A DNA stretch of 64,000 nt from UBA7672 sp963738625 (GTDB lineage Bacteria; Pseudomonadota; Alphaproteobacteria; Caulobacterales; Hyphomonadaceae). The stretch lies in contig CAVTXH010000020.1 of the NCBI GenBank assembly GCA_963738625.1, positions 874,335-938,334 on the forward strand. Direction: 5' to 3'. A program made the translations under genes and the position numbers. Below, piece by piece: positions 44,357 through 53,260 of this stretch; within the stretch, counting starts at the first letter, position 1; each line of letters opens with the position of its first letter. The notes below the pieces were generated by a model that saw only the letters and a program-made list of their open reading frames with translations, was not told the origin of the DNA and did not search any database.

Positions 44357-45127
44357 GAGCATGACCTGGATCACCCGGATGTCGACGCCGCCTTCGAGAA
44401 GATGGGTGGCGAAGGAATGCCGCAGAGTATGCAGGGTGACGCGGCCGGGCTTCCTGATCTCTGCGGCCTCGACCGCGTGAGCGAACTGGCGCGACAGCTG
44501 ACGTGCGCTGATCGGGTTGAGCACACCGCTTCGGCTGGGGAAGAGCCAGACCTGGGGACGAGCGATCTGCCACCACTTGCGCAACACATCCAGCAGTGGC
44601 GGCGAGAGCTTGGCCTTGCGATCCTTGCGGCCCTTGCCCTGCTCGATGGAGAGGGTCATGGCGCGGCTGTCGATGCTGGAGACCTTGAGGGAGGCGGTCT
44701 CGGAGGCCCTGAGGCCGGCGCCATAGGTGACACTGAGCGCGGTGCGGTACTTGAGGCCAGGAGCGGCAGCGATGATCCTCGCCACCTCCTCTGGCGTCAG
44801 CACCATGGGAAGTCTGCGACGCTCCCTCAGGACCGGCACGCGATCGAAGCCGGCCCCGCGCCCCAGCGTGACACGCAGGAAGAAGCGCAGGCCAGTCGCA
44901 TACCCGTTGATCACGGCGATGCTGAGGGCGCGCGACTGCAGGTGCAGCAGGAAGCTGCGGACATCCTCCGCCGACAGATCCTCGGGCCGCTTCTTCATGG
45001 TGGCGCAACAGCTGCGAACGGCGCGCAGGTAGTTGTTCTGACTTGCGAGGCTGAGCCCTCGCAGGGTCATGTCTTCGATCATGCGCTGGCGAAGAGGATG
45101 GATCGGTTGCTTGCTGTCGTCGGCCAT
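44357..45127 (-). pseudogene. N-terminal part of the IS91-associated tyrosine recombinase
   Basis: From the ATG at 45127 (GGAGGCTCCC upstream) the protein reads SAM-like N-terminal 'RMIEDMTLRGLSLASQNNYLRAVRSC' and the catalytic core 'TYGAGLRASETASLKVSSID' (Arg I) and 'TLHTLRHSFATHLLEGGVDI' (His-x-x-Arg), up to 'RVIQVML' at the insertion point. The frame then reads on for a few meaningless residues into the inserted element. The Tyr lies in the other fragment (41688-41806), so this product is inactive. It would have been about 310 residues. Confidence 0.92.
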
Positions 45128-45286
45128 GGGAGCCTCCCGATGGGGCGCTTCCCAGCCAATCCGGGTGCTACCCGGAGGCACAGAACGACGAAGTCTACTC
45201 CCCTGGCGCCACGCTCAACTCCCGCGCTAGCGGGTTAGTGCCTGGGGCCCAAAGCCGACATTGCAGCGCGGATGAAGCTCGGAGTG

Positions 45287-46735
45287 TTACTCAACCTTCT
45301 TAGCTGTTTCGTCCTTGCCTCCTCGGCGCAGGACCAGGCCGGTAGGGACGCCCGCTGTGTCGGTCGTGAATACAATTCGCGCATCCGATGACTTGAAAAA
45401 GAACATCACTTCGGTTTCTGGAAAGGCGGCTTCCTTCGGCCTGATGCCGGACTGCGTTGTCAGATGGCCGTTCTCGACGGTCACGCGAAACTTGTCTGCG
45501 TTCGGAAGCCCGTCCCACGCATAAAGGCCCACATACTTCGCCAGCCGTTCGGCAGGCAGGCTGATTTCAGTGCGCGGTTCTGCGGCCTGGGCAAGCGGAG
45601 CGGCCGGATCGAGCAGGTGATAGGCAATGTCGTTCGCCGCGAACGCCGTGTTCTGCAGCAGCACCACACCTATCCGGCGTTTTGGATCGAAGCCGAGCCA
45701 GGAGCCGTAGCCAGGCATAGCGCCGGAATGGAAGACGATCTCTGGTCCTTCGCCCATACTATACCTGCTCCAATCCAGCCCGAGCATGCCACCCTGAGGT
45801 CTGGGTACGCGAGGCCTTTGCGCCTCCCGCATCGCTTGTTTCAGCGGGGTGTCTGCCCCGCCCACGTTGGCGGCGAGGAACTTGAGCAGATCGCTGACAG
45901 TAGAGTGAAGATCTCCGGCGCCTTCCAGCCTCGGCATCCTCCAGTTTTCTTCAACCTGCTTGTCGGCCACCAATCCGTCCGGTCCATGGCCGACAGCTAT
46001 GGCTTTTTGCATCTCAGGAGTCAGGCCAACACCGCTTCGGGTCATGTGCAATGGATCCAGCACGCGCCGATGGACAAGCGCGTCGTAGTCCACGCCTTCA
46101 TAGGAAGAGAGGATGTAGCCCAACAGTCCGGCACCCAGATTGGAGTATTCGAAGCCTTCGCCTGGATCACGCGGAAGCTGATAGGACTCCAGAAAATCGT
46201 AGAGCATGTCTTTGGTGAGCGCCGCATAGCTCGGTCCAGCGGAGTTGACCGGGCGATTGGGCGGATCGCGCGGCAGGCCGGACATCTGTTCCGCGAGATG
46301 GGCAAGAGTGATCTTCTTGCCATTTCTCTGAGGCAGGACGAGGCCAGCAGGCGCGGACATCTGTGCAGGATCATCGAGCTTTGCTTCGCCCTTGACCACC
46401 ATGTAGGCGAGGAGTGTCGAGGTGAAAACCTTCGTAACCGAGCCGATCTTGAAGACGCTGTTCGGTCCGAGCGGCTGCGCGCCGGGCCCGGCGTCGCCAT
46501 AGCTTACAATTCGCGTCGAGCCGTCTGCATCCATCACGCCGAGCACAATGCCGACGGCCCGGCCTTCATCGACACGCGATTTGATCAATCCCAGAAGCGT
46601 GGCGTCATCTGGGAAGGCGGAGACAGCGCTAGTTTTTCGAGCGGCACTGACTGCAGGCGGCGTGGGCGATTGCGCGCATGCCGTCACTCCCGCACACAGC
46701 AACGAAACAATAGCTGCCATCAATTTAGATCGCAT
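45287..46735 (-). CDS. Serine hydrolase lipoprotein (class C beta-lactamase fold)
   Basis: 482 residues from the ATG at 46735. A lipoprotein-type signal ends at GVTAC. The serine beta-lactamase-like core has SxxK 'FKIGSVTKVFTST' (about residue 95), Tyr motif 'EYSNLGAGLLGYIL', and a KTG-equivalent 'VFHSGAMPGYGSWLG'. A C-terminal beta domain of about 100 residues follows ('LAKYVGLYAWDGLPNADKFRVTVENGHL'), as in D-aminopeptidase or esterase relatives. It may act on peptides or esters in the periplasm; resistance to beta-lactams is not implied. Island cargo. Confidence 0.88.
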   Translation of the reverse strand: MRSKLMAAIVSLLCAGVTACAQSPTPPAVSAARKTSAVSAFPDDATLLGLIKSRVDEGRAVGIVLGVMDADGSTRIVSYGDAGPGAQPLGPNSVFKIGSVTKVFTSTLLAYMVVKGEAKLDDPAQMSAPAGLVLPQRNGKKITLAHLAEQMSGLPRDPPNRPVNSAGPSYAALTKDMLYDFLESYQLPRDPGEGFEYSNLGAGLLGYILSSYEGVDYDALVHRRVLDPLHMTRSGVGLTPEMQKAIAVGHGPDGLVADKQVEENWRMPRLEGAGDLHSTVSDLLKFLAANVGGADTPLKQAMREAQRPRVPRPQGGMLGLDWSRYSMGEGPEIVFHSGAMPGYGSWLGFDPKRRIGVVLLQNTAFAANDIAYHLLDPAAPLAQAAEPRTEISLPAERLAKYVGLYAWDGLPNADKFRVTVENGHLTTQSGIRPKEAAFPETEVMFFFKSSDARIVFTTDTAGVPTGLVLRRGGKDETAKKVE

Positions 46736-47250
46736 CCGACACCCCGCCTTTGTCGTTCGAGCAAGTGTCGACAATGATAGGGAATCCGGCGGAAAAAAGG
46801 ACGTCATTCTTCCACTGCCAAGAAGTGACCAATATTTGCGGGCCATGAAGCGCGAGCGGCTGGTTTTGGGCGAGGTCCCGCGAGCGCCAGGAGACTGGCA
46901 AGGAGTAGGTGGTGCAAGTCCACTACGATGAAGGAGTAGCAAACCACATCGGCCCCGAGCCGTGCGTGGGCGCGCGCGAGCGCGCCGGCGAAGCGTCGGC
47001 AGGGGAGATCGTAGGCCAGGCATTGAGCCGCGAAATTCGTCTCATCCCGGGCGCCGACGCTTTGCGGGAAGCGGAAGGCAATATGGGAGGGCGCGTCATC
47101 TGCGAGCGCCCGTCCAGCCCGGCGTGGTCGTCGAACCTGGCATGCGAAGACGCTCTTTGTGCAGGAACTGGGAGATCTCATGGCTGACCATGGGCGATGT
47201 CAGAACGCATCGTCTCTGGCCCGCATCGGGAAGGCGAGGAGCCGAAGCCG

Positions 47251-47454
47251 ATGATGCACGGCCGTGAGAAGTCTGACGCTGTCGTAGTAGCTGCGAAGCC
47301 GACGAACAAAGCCGGGCAACCGGCGGCGGAGTTGGTGGAGCCAAGGACAGCGCGCGAGAGGAACGCGAACGAGCAAAGCACGCTCCGGACTCAGCGCCGG
47401 GCGCGCGTGTCACAGGCGCTCGACCGCGTACGGCAAAGCATCACTTCGCTTTGA
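47251..47454 (+). pseudogene. ltrA: N-terminal fragment of a group II intron reverse transcriptase
   Basis: MMHGREKSDAVVVAAKPTNK, then AGQPAAELVEPRTARERNAN and 'VSQALDRVRQSI': the standard opening of bacterial intron-encoded RT proteins, which normally run over 400 residues. Here it ends after 67 residues, at the deletion that brings domain V next to it. Confidence 0.82.
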
Positions 47455-47473
47455 CGTCATCCACTCTCGCGAG

Positions 47474-47507
47474 GAGCCGGATGCGGGAATTCCGCACGTC
47501 CGGATCT
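47474..47507 (+). ncRNA. Group II intron domain V
   Basis: 34 nt: GAGCCGGATGCGGGAA, then TTCCGCACGTCCGGATCT. It folds into the domain V hairpin with the conserved AGC triad in the lower stem. This is the catalytic heart of the ribozyme, and its presence next to an RT start fragment shows an internal deletion. Confidence 0.85.
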
Positions 47508-47663
47508 GTGCGGGGGGCGGCCAGCAATGGCCGTCCCTACCGCGAACGGACCTTCGGGGAAGGGGCGAGCGGCAACTCACGAGCGGCCCTGCCGTCGGTA
47601 ATGTCATTGCAGGCTAGGCGGAGTGGGGCCCTAAACGGACATAGTGTTGACACCCGTTAAGGC

Positions 47664-48557
47664 TCAAATCCGCTCTGCCGTAAGGCCTGCGAGCTTTAGC
47701 TGAACAGGTACGCTGTCTGGGCCGACCATGTGCCACGCGCCGACCACGATGAAGGCAGTCTGACCTTCATCGTGCATCTGTCGTATTCGCGCGGGCCAAC
47801 CGCGATTTCGCCGGACTTCAAAAGGCTCGTACAGGTTGGGGAAGTTCGCCTTGAAGTGCTCTACCTGCCGCGTTTCCAAGCTGAGATCGCCAGCAATCCA
47901 CACGCGACGGCGACGATCTACAGCGTCCGGCGACGTGCGGTTGTTCTCAATTGTGAAGAACAGATATTCGACCTGCGCGGCTGGCGACAGGCTGTTTGTG
48001 AGTTCGAGCTGGCTCTCCGCGTCTGGAAACTCTGCCCGAATAGTCTTGCCCTGCGCCAGTGCGCGAGCGTTCAGAATAGGAAGTGCTTCGTCCACGGGTA
48101 CCTGCTTCCGGCTTTGGTTATAAGCAGCGTTCAGCGAGATCGCAGCTAGCCATGGCTTCAGCGGCTCCAGCGCCGCATAAGTCGTTCCGGCTTCGACCGC
48201 CGCGGCAGCGACATCCTCCTTCTGCTCAGCCGTCAGCCAAGTCGAGAGGGGGCGGTCGCCGGCTCTCCCGGCGGCGATGAACTTATCTCGTGCATCGGCG
48301 GCGAGGTCGGCTGTCTCCTTCCAGAAGACTTGGGCTTCCGAGAAAGCCGCTTCTACGCGCGGCGCACTCCATTTTGGCGTCACTGAACCGAAGTCGACAA
48401 AAATGTAGACTTTCGAAGCTCCTCTACGAACCACCCAGAACGGCTGTGTGTCGGACATCGAATTCGCTTCGACTGGCATCATTTGGGCGCATCCGGAGGT
48501 AACGAACGCTGCGCCAAGAGCCGCTCCGGTCACAAACCGTCGCCTCGACACTCTCAT
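47664..48557 (-). CDS. TraB/GumN family protein with Tat-like signal
   Basis: 297 residues from the ATG at 48557 (GGAGGC upstream). The N-terminus MRVSRRRFVTGAALGAAFVT contains the twin-arginine SRRRFV motif and a Cys at 'TSGCAQ', so it may be a Tat-exported lipoprotein. The TraB/GumN outline follows: 'PFWVVRRGASKVYIFVDFGSV' with 'GSVTP' at the first conserved site, central helices, and the C-terminal 'MHDEGQTAFIVVGAWHMVGPDSVPVQL' with the conserved GAxHxxG. These proteins are related to Tiki/EreA metallohydrolases. Role unknown; island cargo. Confidence 0.85.
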   Translation of the reverse strand: MRVSRRRFVTGAALGAAFVTSGCAQMMPVEANSMSDTQPFWVVRRGASKVYIFVDFGSVTPKWSAPRVEAAFSEAQVFWKETADLAADARDKFIAAGRAGDRPLSTWLTAEQKEDVAAAAVEAGTTYAALEPLKPWLAAISLNAAYNQSRKQVPVDEALPILNARALAQGKTIRAEFPDAESQLELTNSLSPAAQVEYLFFTIENNRTSPDAVDRRRRVWIAGDLSLETRQVEHFKANFPNLYEPFEVRRNRGWPARIRQMHDEGQTAFIVVGAWHMVGPDSVPVQLKLAGLTAERI

Positions 48558-48643
48558 ACCAAGCCTCCTGTAATGCAGAGCGCTCTGTGTTGCAGAGTAT
48601 ATTGCAAAAGTCAATTCGCGCACCGAGAAGGCTCCGGCGGCGA

Positions 48644-48952
48644 CTAAGTTTCGTCCGGCACTTGGCCTGCGATAATGTCACGAAGAAATAGAAGGTGGGC
48701 GTCGTATGCGCGGCGTCCGGCGCGAGTGATCATGGCGCGAGTGCGAGTGCGCTTGCCGACGATATCCTTCTTGATGGTGATGTAGCCCGCCTTTTCGAGC
48801 GTCGCTAGGTGCGCGCCAAGGTTTCCATCGGTCGCATGGGCAATCGCCTTAAGGCGCAGGAATTCGAGCCCATCTCCGGCTGGCATCGCGTTCAGCACGG
48901 ACATGATTTTGAGGCGCGTGGCCTGATGAATTATGTCGTTCTGATCGACCAT
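48644..48952 (-). CDS. Winged-helix transcriptional regulator
   Basis: 102 residues: 'IIHQATRLKIMSVLNAMPAG', 'LEFLRLKAIAHATDGNLGAHLATLEKAGYITIKKDIVGKRTRTRAMITRAGRRAY'. This is the HTH_34-type domain: helix 2-turn-helix 3 'ATDGNLGAHLATLEKAGYI', then the beta wing. Such regulators are usually paired with a membrane protein gene, as here: the neighbour stops at 48954, two bases before this ATG, so the two form an operon. It may repress that operon. Confidence 0.88.
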   Translation of the reverse strand: MVDQNDIIHQATRLKIMSVLNAMPAGDGLEFLRLKAIAHATDGNLGAHLATLEKAGYITIKKDIVGKRTRTRAMITRAGRRAYDAHLLFLRDIIAGQVPDET

Positions 48953-48953
48953 G

Positions 48954-49530
48954 TCAGGGCTTGCGCAGCCACATGCCGCCCAGGATCAGTCCGCCGCCGC
49001 CTGCCGCCGCCATCCAAAGGAAGTGCTGGTCGGGCGCCCAAGCTGAGCCCGCGATCACAATCAGCATGAGCGCGGCGCCGACTGCCAGGAGCCGCCAGCC
49101 GACTGACAGGCCGATCACAATGTAGATCAGCCCCAGCGCCAGAGTGACCAGTGATTGAACCTGTACCAGCGTAGGCTGCACAATTACAAACTGGGTGCTG
49201 AAGACGAAAGCGGCGAAGGCGATAAAGAGAACGAGCAGATTCTCCCGCATGGCGCCAGCCGCGAGGACCCGGAGCGGAGCGGACGTCGAGAATGATGCAG
49301 GCGACAAGCCCGGCAAAATTGACGGCAGGCCAAGCATAGGTGCCGTCAACGGGGAGCCGCACGACGCCGGCAATGTTCACGATGATCCAGACAATTCCCC
49401 ACACGATCAGCCTGCGGCCTACGCGCTGGTAGGCGGCAGCCGCGACCGAGCGTTGCGCAGCCGTCGCAGCGGTCTTTAGCGCTTCGGCAGCCTCCTCTGG
49501 GCGCAAGGGTGATTGCGTACTCTGCATCAC
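48954..49530 (-). pseudogene. Membrane protein partner of the winged-helix regulator, frameshifted
   Basis: The first frame from 49530 encodes 'QSPLRPEEAAEALKTAATAAQRSVAAAAYQRVGRRLIVWGIVWIIVNIAGVV' and 'PAVNFAGLVACIILDVRS'. It then loses meaning near 49268. The next frame takes over with 'VLAAGAMRENLLVLFIAFAAFVFSTQFVIV', 'LVTLALGLIYIVIGLSVGWRLLAVGAALMLIVIAG', ending 'LILGGMWLRKP' at 48954. Together about 190 residues with five or six membrane helices. One base lost or gained explains it. Function unknown. Confidence 0.8.
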
Positions 49531-50276
49531 GGAGCACTCTGCGTCCTAAGAAGCCAGGTCACAAGGGGGCGATGAACCGCCGGCGCCCGCCTTTCCAGTC
49601 TCATGGCATTTATTGGGTTACAGTGACGATCGTAACCTTTGGCTGATCTGGGCGAGACGGGGCCATCTCCTGACGGTCGTCATTCAAGCTTGGGGGGCTC
49701 GAAAGTTCTGGGGCAGGTCACCTCCTCGTTGTTCGATGAGGCGGTCGAACTCGCGGGCAACCCGCACGCCGGAGAGCGAGATGTCGACCACGACCGCCAG
49801 CGCCTCGCGCGCGAAGTTGTCGACGACGCAGAGCGCGCGGAACCGTCGGAGGCGTTTCACGTCGCGGCCTTGGCTGACCATCGCCCCAGCGGGAGGAAGC
49901 GAATATCGTTCGCCTCCTTATGCACTCTCCACAATTCCGCTTCGAGGTAATCCAAGGCGTCGGTGTCGGTTATGTTGAGGTCAGTCCTCAGATCGGTGAC
50001 GACGACAAGGACGTGGGAAACCTCCAGAAAGTCGCGGGAGGAGGGATGAACAACCTGCTCAAACCAAAAAATCTTGAACATGCTTCATTCGACCGCTTCT
50101 CCGCTTTGGCTCACAGAGGCCCCTAACCCATTTGGCTAGCATGGGACTGGGGTGAGCATCTGTACGCCAACGGCCGGACGCAGTAATTTCAGTCGTCCGA
50201 GCGAGACAGACACGCTCGGCTCGCAGGTCGCGAGGTAAATCACGAGCTGAGGCTACACTGTGGTCCGGCGCGGGCG
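49531..50276. other. Stretch with only a transposase scrap
   Basis: No intact gene is supported in these 746 bases apart from the IS3-type fragment at 49684-49881. A 74-codon open frame at 49857-50081 (minus) could be a gene scrap, but I cannot name it. Confidence 0.5.
49684..49881 (-). pseudogene. IS3-family transposase OrfB fragment
   Basis: RLRRFRALCVVDNFAREALA followed by VVVDISLSGVRVAREFDRLI and EQRG is the part of the DDE integrase core near the second catalytic Asp in IS3 family OrfB. Both ends are missing; roughly 55 residues survive. Confidence 0.8.
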
Positions 50277-50993
50277 TTAGACGCCGTACCAGTGTGGTCC
50301 TCGATAACAGGAGCTGGCCTCAACCGAAGTCAAATAGGCCATGCGGTAGGCAGCGCCTTGAACAAAGCCGCATGCCGCGCGCAATGAGTTGAATGCATTT
50401 AACACCTCGTCGGCCGAGTCCTCCCAGATGAGATGGTCGGCACAAATCTGTGTTAGCACAGCGAATACATCCATCTGAGCTGACGGCGTCCGAACTGTCC
50501 GCAGAACCCCGGCGATTTTGTTATCGACAGCCTGTTCGAGTTCGAACTTGGCAAGTACGTCATCACCGAACTCATCGAACGGTTTCATCTGCGCGTGAAA
50601 AACGGGATGACCACGGTGTCCTTCAGCCATGTCGTAGTGGGCCCCATATATGTGGTGGAGCGCATCCTGCTTGGACCTGAAGTAACCGATCTCGGTGGCA
50701 AATCCTTTCGTCTTCAGCTGTGGCAGCGTGAAGTCCGGGCCCTCAAACGAAAGTCGGCCAGTAACGACGATATACAGATCAGGCGAACCGCTGTTCGCAC
50801 GTTCCGGAACGTTGAAGACAATCGGAGCGATGTTCAACCAAACCTCGCCGGGGGGCGCAGTGTAGTCAATGGAAAACGCCTCGTGAAAGGTCGGTTTCAC
50901 ACTACTTGATCCGTACATTTGTCGCATGCTGACGATGGCTTCTTCCCAAGCCAACTCCACGCGCCGAAGGACCGCTAGTGCTTGCTTACTCAT
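50277..50993 (-). CDS. Uncharacterised protein, gene two of a two-gene cassette
   Basis: 238 residues, not recognised. It starts 'MSKQALAVLRRVELAWEEAI', then a beta-rich middle ('AFSIDYTAPPGEVWLNIAPIVFNVPERANSGSPDLYIVVTGRLSFEGPDF') and a section with clustered histidines ('DALHHIYGAHYDMAEGHRGHPVFHAQMKPFDEFG', about residues 110-145), which might bind metal. The C-terminal 90 residues are helical, with two Cys. There is no signal peptide, so it is cytoplasmic. The gene upstream ends 12 bp before this ATG; the two are co-transcribed. Confidence 0.6.
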   Translation of the reverse strand: MSKQALAVLRRVELAWEEAIVSMRQMYGSSSVKPTFHEAFSIDYTAPPGEVWLNIAPIVFNVPERANSGSPDLYIVVTGRLSFEGPDFTLPQLKTKGFATEIGYFRSKQDALHHIYGAHYDMAEGHRGHPVFHAQMKPFDEFGDDVLAKFELEQAVDNKIAGVLRTVRTPSAQMDVFAVLTQICADHLIWEDSADEVLNAFNSLRAACGFVQGAAYRMAYLTSVEASSCYRGPHWYGV

Positions 50994-51005
50994 GATGGTG
51001 ACCCG

Positions 51006-51940
51006 CTAAAGTCCCAAGAGGGGAGCCCACTCATCGTAGAAGTCTCGCTCCACCCGGCAGAGCTGGGCTCCCTGAGGTATCCAGCTACTTGAAGGGACCG
51101 AGCAATCAGATCGCTCACACACCGGTCGAATGGTGAATGGGCACCAGAACCCGCCCTTCACGCCAGCGCAGCGGGTGCACTCATGAGCAGCAAGCTTGCG
51201 CTCCAGTTTCGCTTCCAAGACAGCTCGATTTAAGTCTGCGAACGAAGCAGAATTGTCCAACTCGATTTTTTCGCCGAGAGCTTCAATGCGGGCATCGACC
51301 TCCTTCCGCCAGTAGTATCTGGCGGTATCGGAAAACGGACCTTTGTACTGCGCTTCATCGAACACGTCCGCGATGGCGGCAAATTCGCAGTGCGAGGTAG
51401 CAACGTAGGCGCACAATGCTCTCTCGGACAAAATCGGGCCGGGATACTTCAAGATGGCGTTGAGCAGCACGTGACCCAGCACGTAAGTCAGCAGCCTGAT
51501 CTTGTCTTCCTGATCCGGAACTTCTTCACCTGCGAAGGCCCGGAGCTTGCGCAGCAGGCCAGAGTTTGCTGCGCCGAGACGGGACATATAGAGCGCGAGC
51601 TGGCTGCTTAGGTTCTTCCGTCCAAGAATGGCGGCTAGTACCGTGGCAAGACTCTTCCCTTCATCAAGGAGGGTCGGCGTGGACTCTAGAGTTGTCCGAA
51701 TCTTGCGGAAGCCCATGAATGCATTGGCGATGAACGTTGCCGCATCTGCCTCAGAACTTGGCACGCGAAGCTCGAATAGATTGGGGTCTTTCGGCAGTTC
51801 GACCATATCGCCGCGGGAAAACTCGCCGACCGGTATCGAGCGGTTCTGGCACCAGGCGACAATGCTAAGACCGAAGAATCCCTTCACGCCCTTAGTAAGG
51901 TCGTAGTCCGTGATTACCAACGTGGGTGGTACCGGCTCTA
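51006..51940 (-). pseudogene. Receiver-like protein, 5' end cut off by an IS3 element
   Basis: About 311 residues survive. They begin 'PTLVITDYDLTKGVKGFFGLSIVAWCQNRSIPVGEFSRGD', which resembles receiver strand beta-3 with its phospho-accepting Asp and the following loop. The start and the first strands of the domain are lost at 51940, where an IS3 inverted repeat begins. A long helical part (residues 80-230) and a Cys-rich C-terminus ('CTRCAGVKGGFWCPFTIRPVCERSDC') follow, perhaps a zinc site. The other gene of the cassette lies 12 bp downstream. Function unknown. Confidence 0.55.
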
Positions 51941-53260
51941 CGAACCGCCCCGGGTTTGCTCGGAGGCTCCAATTCTTGAGAAGAGTGGAGCCATGACAAG
52001 CAAGCAACGACCGAAGTATTCGCCGAGGTCCGGGAGCGCGCGGTCCGGATGGTGCTGGAGCACGGGGCGAGCACGCCTCGCAGTGGGCGGCGATCGTCTC
52101 GATCGCGGCCAAGATCGGATGCACGGCGCAGACGTTGCACAACTGGGTGCAGCAGGCCGAGCGCGATCGGCGCACGGGCGGGTCTGACCACCGACGAGCG
52201 CGAGCGGATGAAGGCGCTGGAGCGCGAGAACCGCGAGCTGCGCCAGGCCAACGAGATCCTGCGCAAGGCGACCGCGTATTTTGCCCAGGCGGAGCTCGAC
52301 CGCCGGCTCAAGCGATGATCGCCTTCATCGACGATCATCGCGATGCGTACGGGGTCGAGCCGATCTGCAGGGTTCTGCCGATCGCCCCGTCGACCTATCC
52401 ATGCCCATGCTGCGCGGCGGCGACGACCCTGACACTGCGCCGCCGCGCGTCCAGCGGGATGAGGCGCTGAAGCCCAGATTCTGCGGGTCTTCAGCGAGAA
52501 CTTCCAGGTCTATGGCGTGCGCAAGGTCTGGCGGCAGTTGCTGCGAGAGGGCTTCGAGGTCGCGCGCTGCACGGTCGCACGGCTGATGAAGCGCCATGGG
52601 CTTCAGGGCGTCATCCGCGGCAAGCCGCATCGCACGACGTTCAGCGACAGGGCGGCGCCCTGCCCGCTCGATCGGGTGAACCGGCAGTTCCAGGCGCCGG
52701 CGCCGAACGTGCTCTGGGTCTCCGACTTCACCTATGTCGCGACCTGGGCGGGCTTCGTCTACGTCGCCTTCGTCATCGACGCCTTCGCTCGCCGGATCGT
52801 CGGCTGGCGTGTGTCGCCGCTCGGCGCATGCCGGCTTCGTGCTCGATGCGCTGGAGCAGGCGCTGCATGATCGCAGGCCGGTCTCCGGCGGCGGGCTCGT
52901 ACATCACTCGCGACCGCGGCATCTCAATACGTGTCGATCAAATACACCGAGCGCCTCGCAGAAGCCGGCCTCGAGCCGTCCGTCGGCAGCGTCGGCGACA
53001 GCTACGACAACGCTCTCGCCGAGACGATCAACGGTCTCTACAAGGCAGAGGTGATCTGGCGGAGCGGGCCATGGCGCTCGCTGGAAGCGTCGAGTACGCC
53101 ACGCTCGAATGGGTCGACTGGTTCAACAACCGCGGCTGCTCGAACCCATCGGCAACATCCCGCCCGCCGAAGCCGAAGCCGCCTACTATGCTATGATGGA
53201 GAACAAGCCGTCGCAGCCTGACTCAAACCAAACAGCCTCCGGGGTTACCGGGGCGGTTCA
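51941..53260 (+). mobile_element. IS3-family insertion sequence, degenerate
   Basis: About 1,320 bp with imperfect terminal inverted repeats: left GAACCGCCCCGGG...CTCGGAGGCT (51942-51967) and right end reading, inverted, TGAACCGCCCCGG...CCGGAGGCT up to 53260. Inside are OrfA and OrfB in several frames. No clean 3-bp target duplication is seen, consistent with age or sequencing noise. It cut the receiver-like gene. Confidence 0.85.
51993..53221 (+). pseudogene. IS3 transposase OrfA/OrfB, multiply frameshifted
   Basis: OrfA starts MTSKQRPKYSP (51993) and ends 'ALERENRELRQANEILRKATAYFAQAELDRRLKR' (52316) after at least two frame changes. OrfB begins MIAFIDDHRDAYGVEPIC at 52316 and includes 'FSENFQVYGVRKVWRQLLREG', the DDE parts 'NVLWVSDFTYVATWAGFVYVAFVIDAFARRIVGW' and 'DSYDNALAETINGLYKAEVI', and 'LEWVDWFNNR'. 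At least four frameshifts separate these. Inactive. Confidence 0.9.

Larger units (their letters stand above)
41802..44361. mobile_element. Serine-recombinase mobile element inserted in the tyrosine recombinase gene
   Basis: About 2.55 kb between the two halves of the tyrosine recombinase gene. The junctions share GAGCA (41802-41806 and 44357-44361), inside codons for the conserved ML-GH text. It carries a 685-residue recombinase and a 122-residue companion overlapping by ATGA. No terminal inverted repeats and no DDE transposase are seen, as expected for elements moved by a large serine recombinase. Confidence 0.85.
40163..45240 (-). mobile_element. IS91-type element with associated tyrosine recombinase, interrupted
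   Basis: On the minus strand: a tyrosine recombinase (start 45127), then an IS91-family HUH transposase (start 41680). Both are broken: the recombinase by insertion of a serine-recombinase element, the transposase by a frameshift. The ends are not exactly fixed: the left boundary is taken at the hairpin 40163-40220, the right boundary near 45.2 kb is a guess. The recombinase-plus-tnp layout is common in alphaproteobacterial IS91 relatives. Confidence 0.65.
46850..47560 (+). mobile_element. Group II intron, internally deleted
   Basis: The stretch 46850-47250 carries intron 5' RNA text familiar in bacterial group II introns (GGTGCAAGTCCACTACGATG and what follows), which produces spurious open frames when translated. 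The first 68 codons of the intron reverse transcriptase follow (47251-47454). The sequence then jumps directly to domain V (47474-47507). The RT, maturase and endonuclease regions are missing, so the intron cannot move by itself; it could still splice in trans if folding is intact. Ends approximate. It interrupts no gene that I can identify. Confidence 0.72.

Noticed and set aside
41802..44361. Classical transposon with terminal inverted repeats
   Set aside because: No inverted repeats are visible at the junctions and the only recombinase is of the large serine type, so a site-specific element fits better.
46909..47187. A 92-codon open frame beginning MVQVHYDEGV
   Set aside because: This is the translated 5' RNA of a group II intron, often misannotated as a protein.
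49857..50081. A 74-codon minus-strand gene
   Set aside because: Possible gene scrap next to an IS fragment, but no ribosome site or similarity that I can defend.
50277..51940. A known anti-phage system
   Set aside because: No recognised defence domain (TIR, HEPN, nuclease, ATPase, RT) is visible in either gene; I report it only as unknown.
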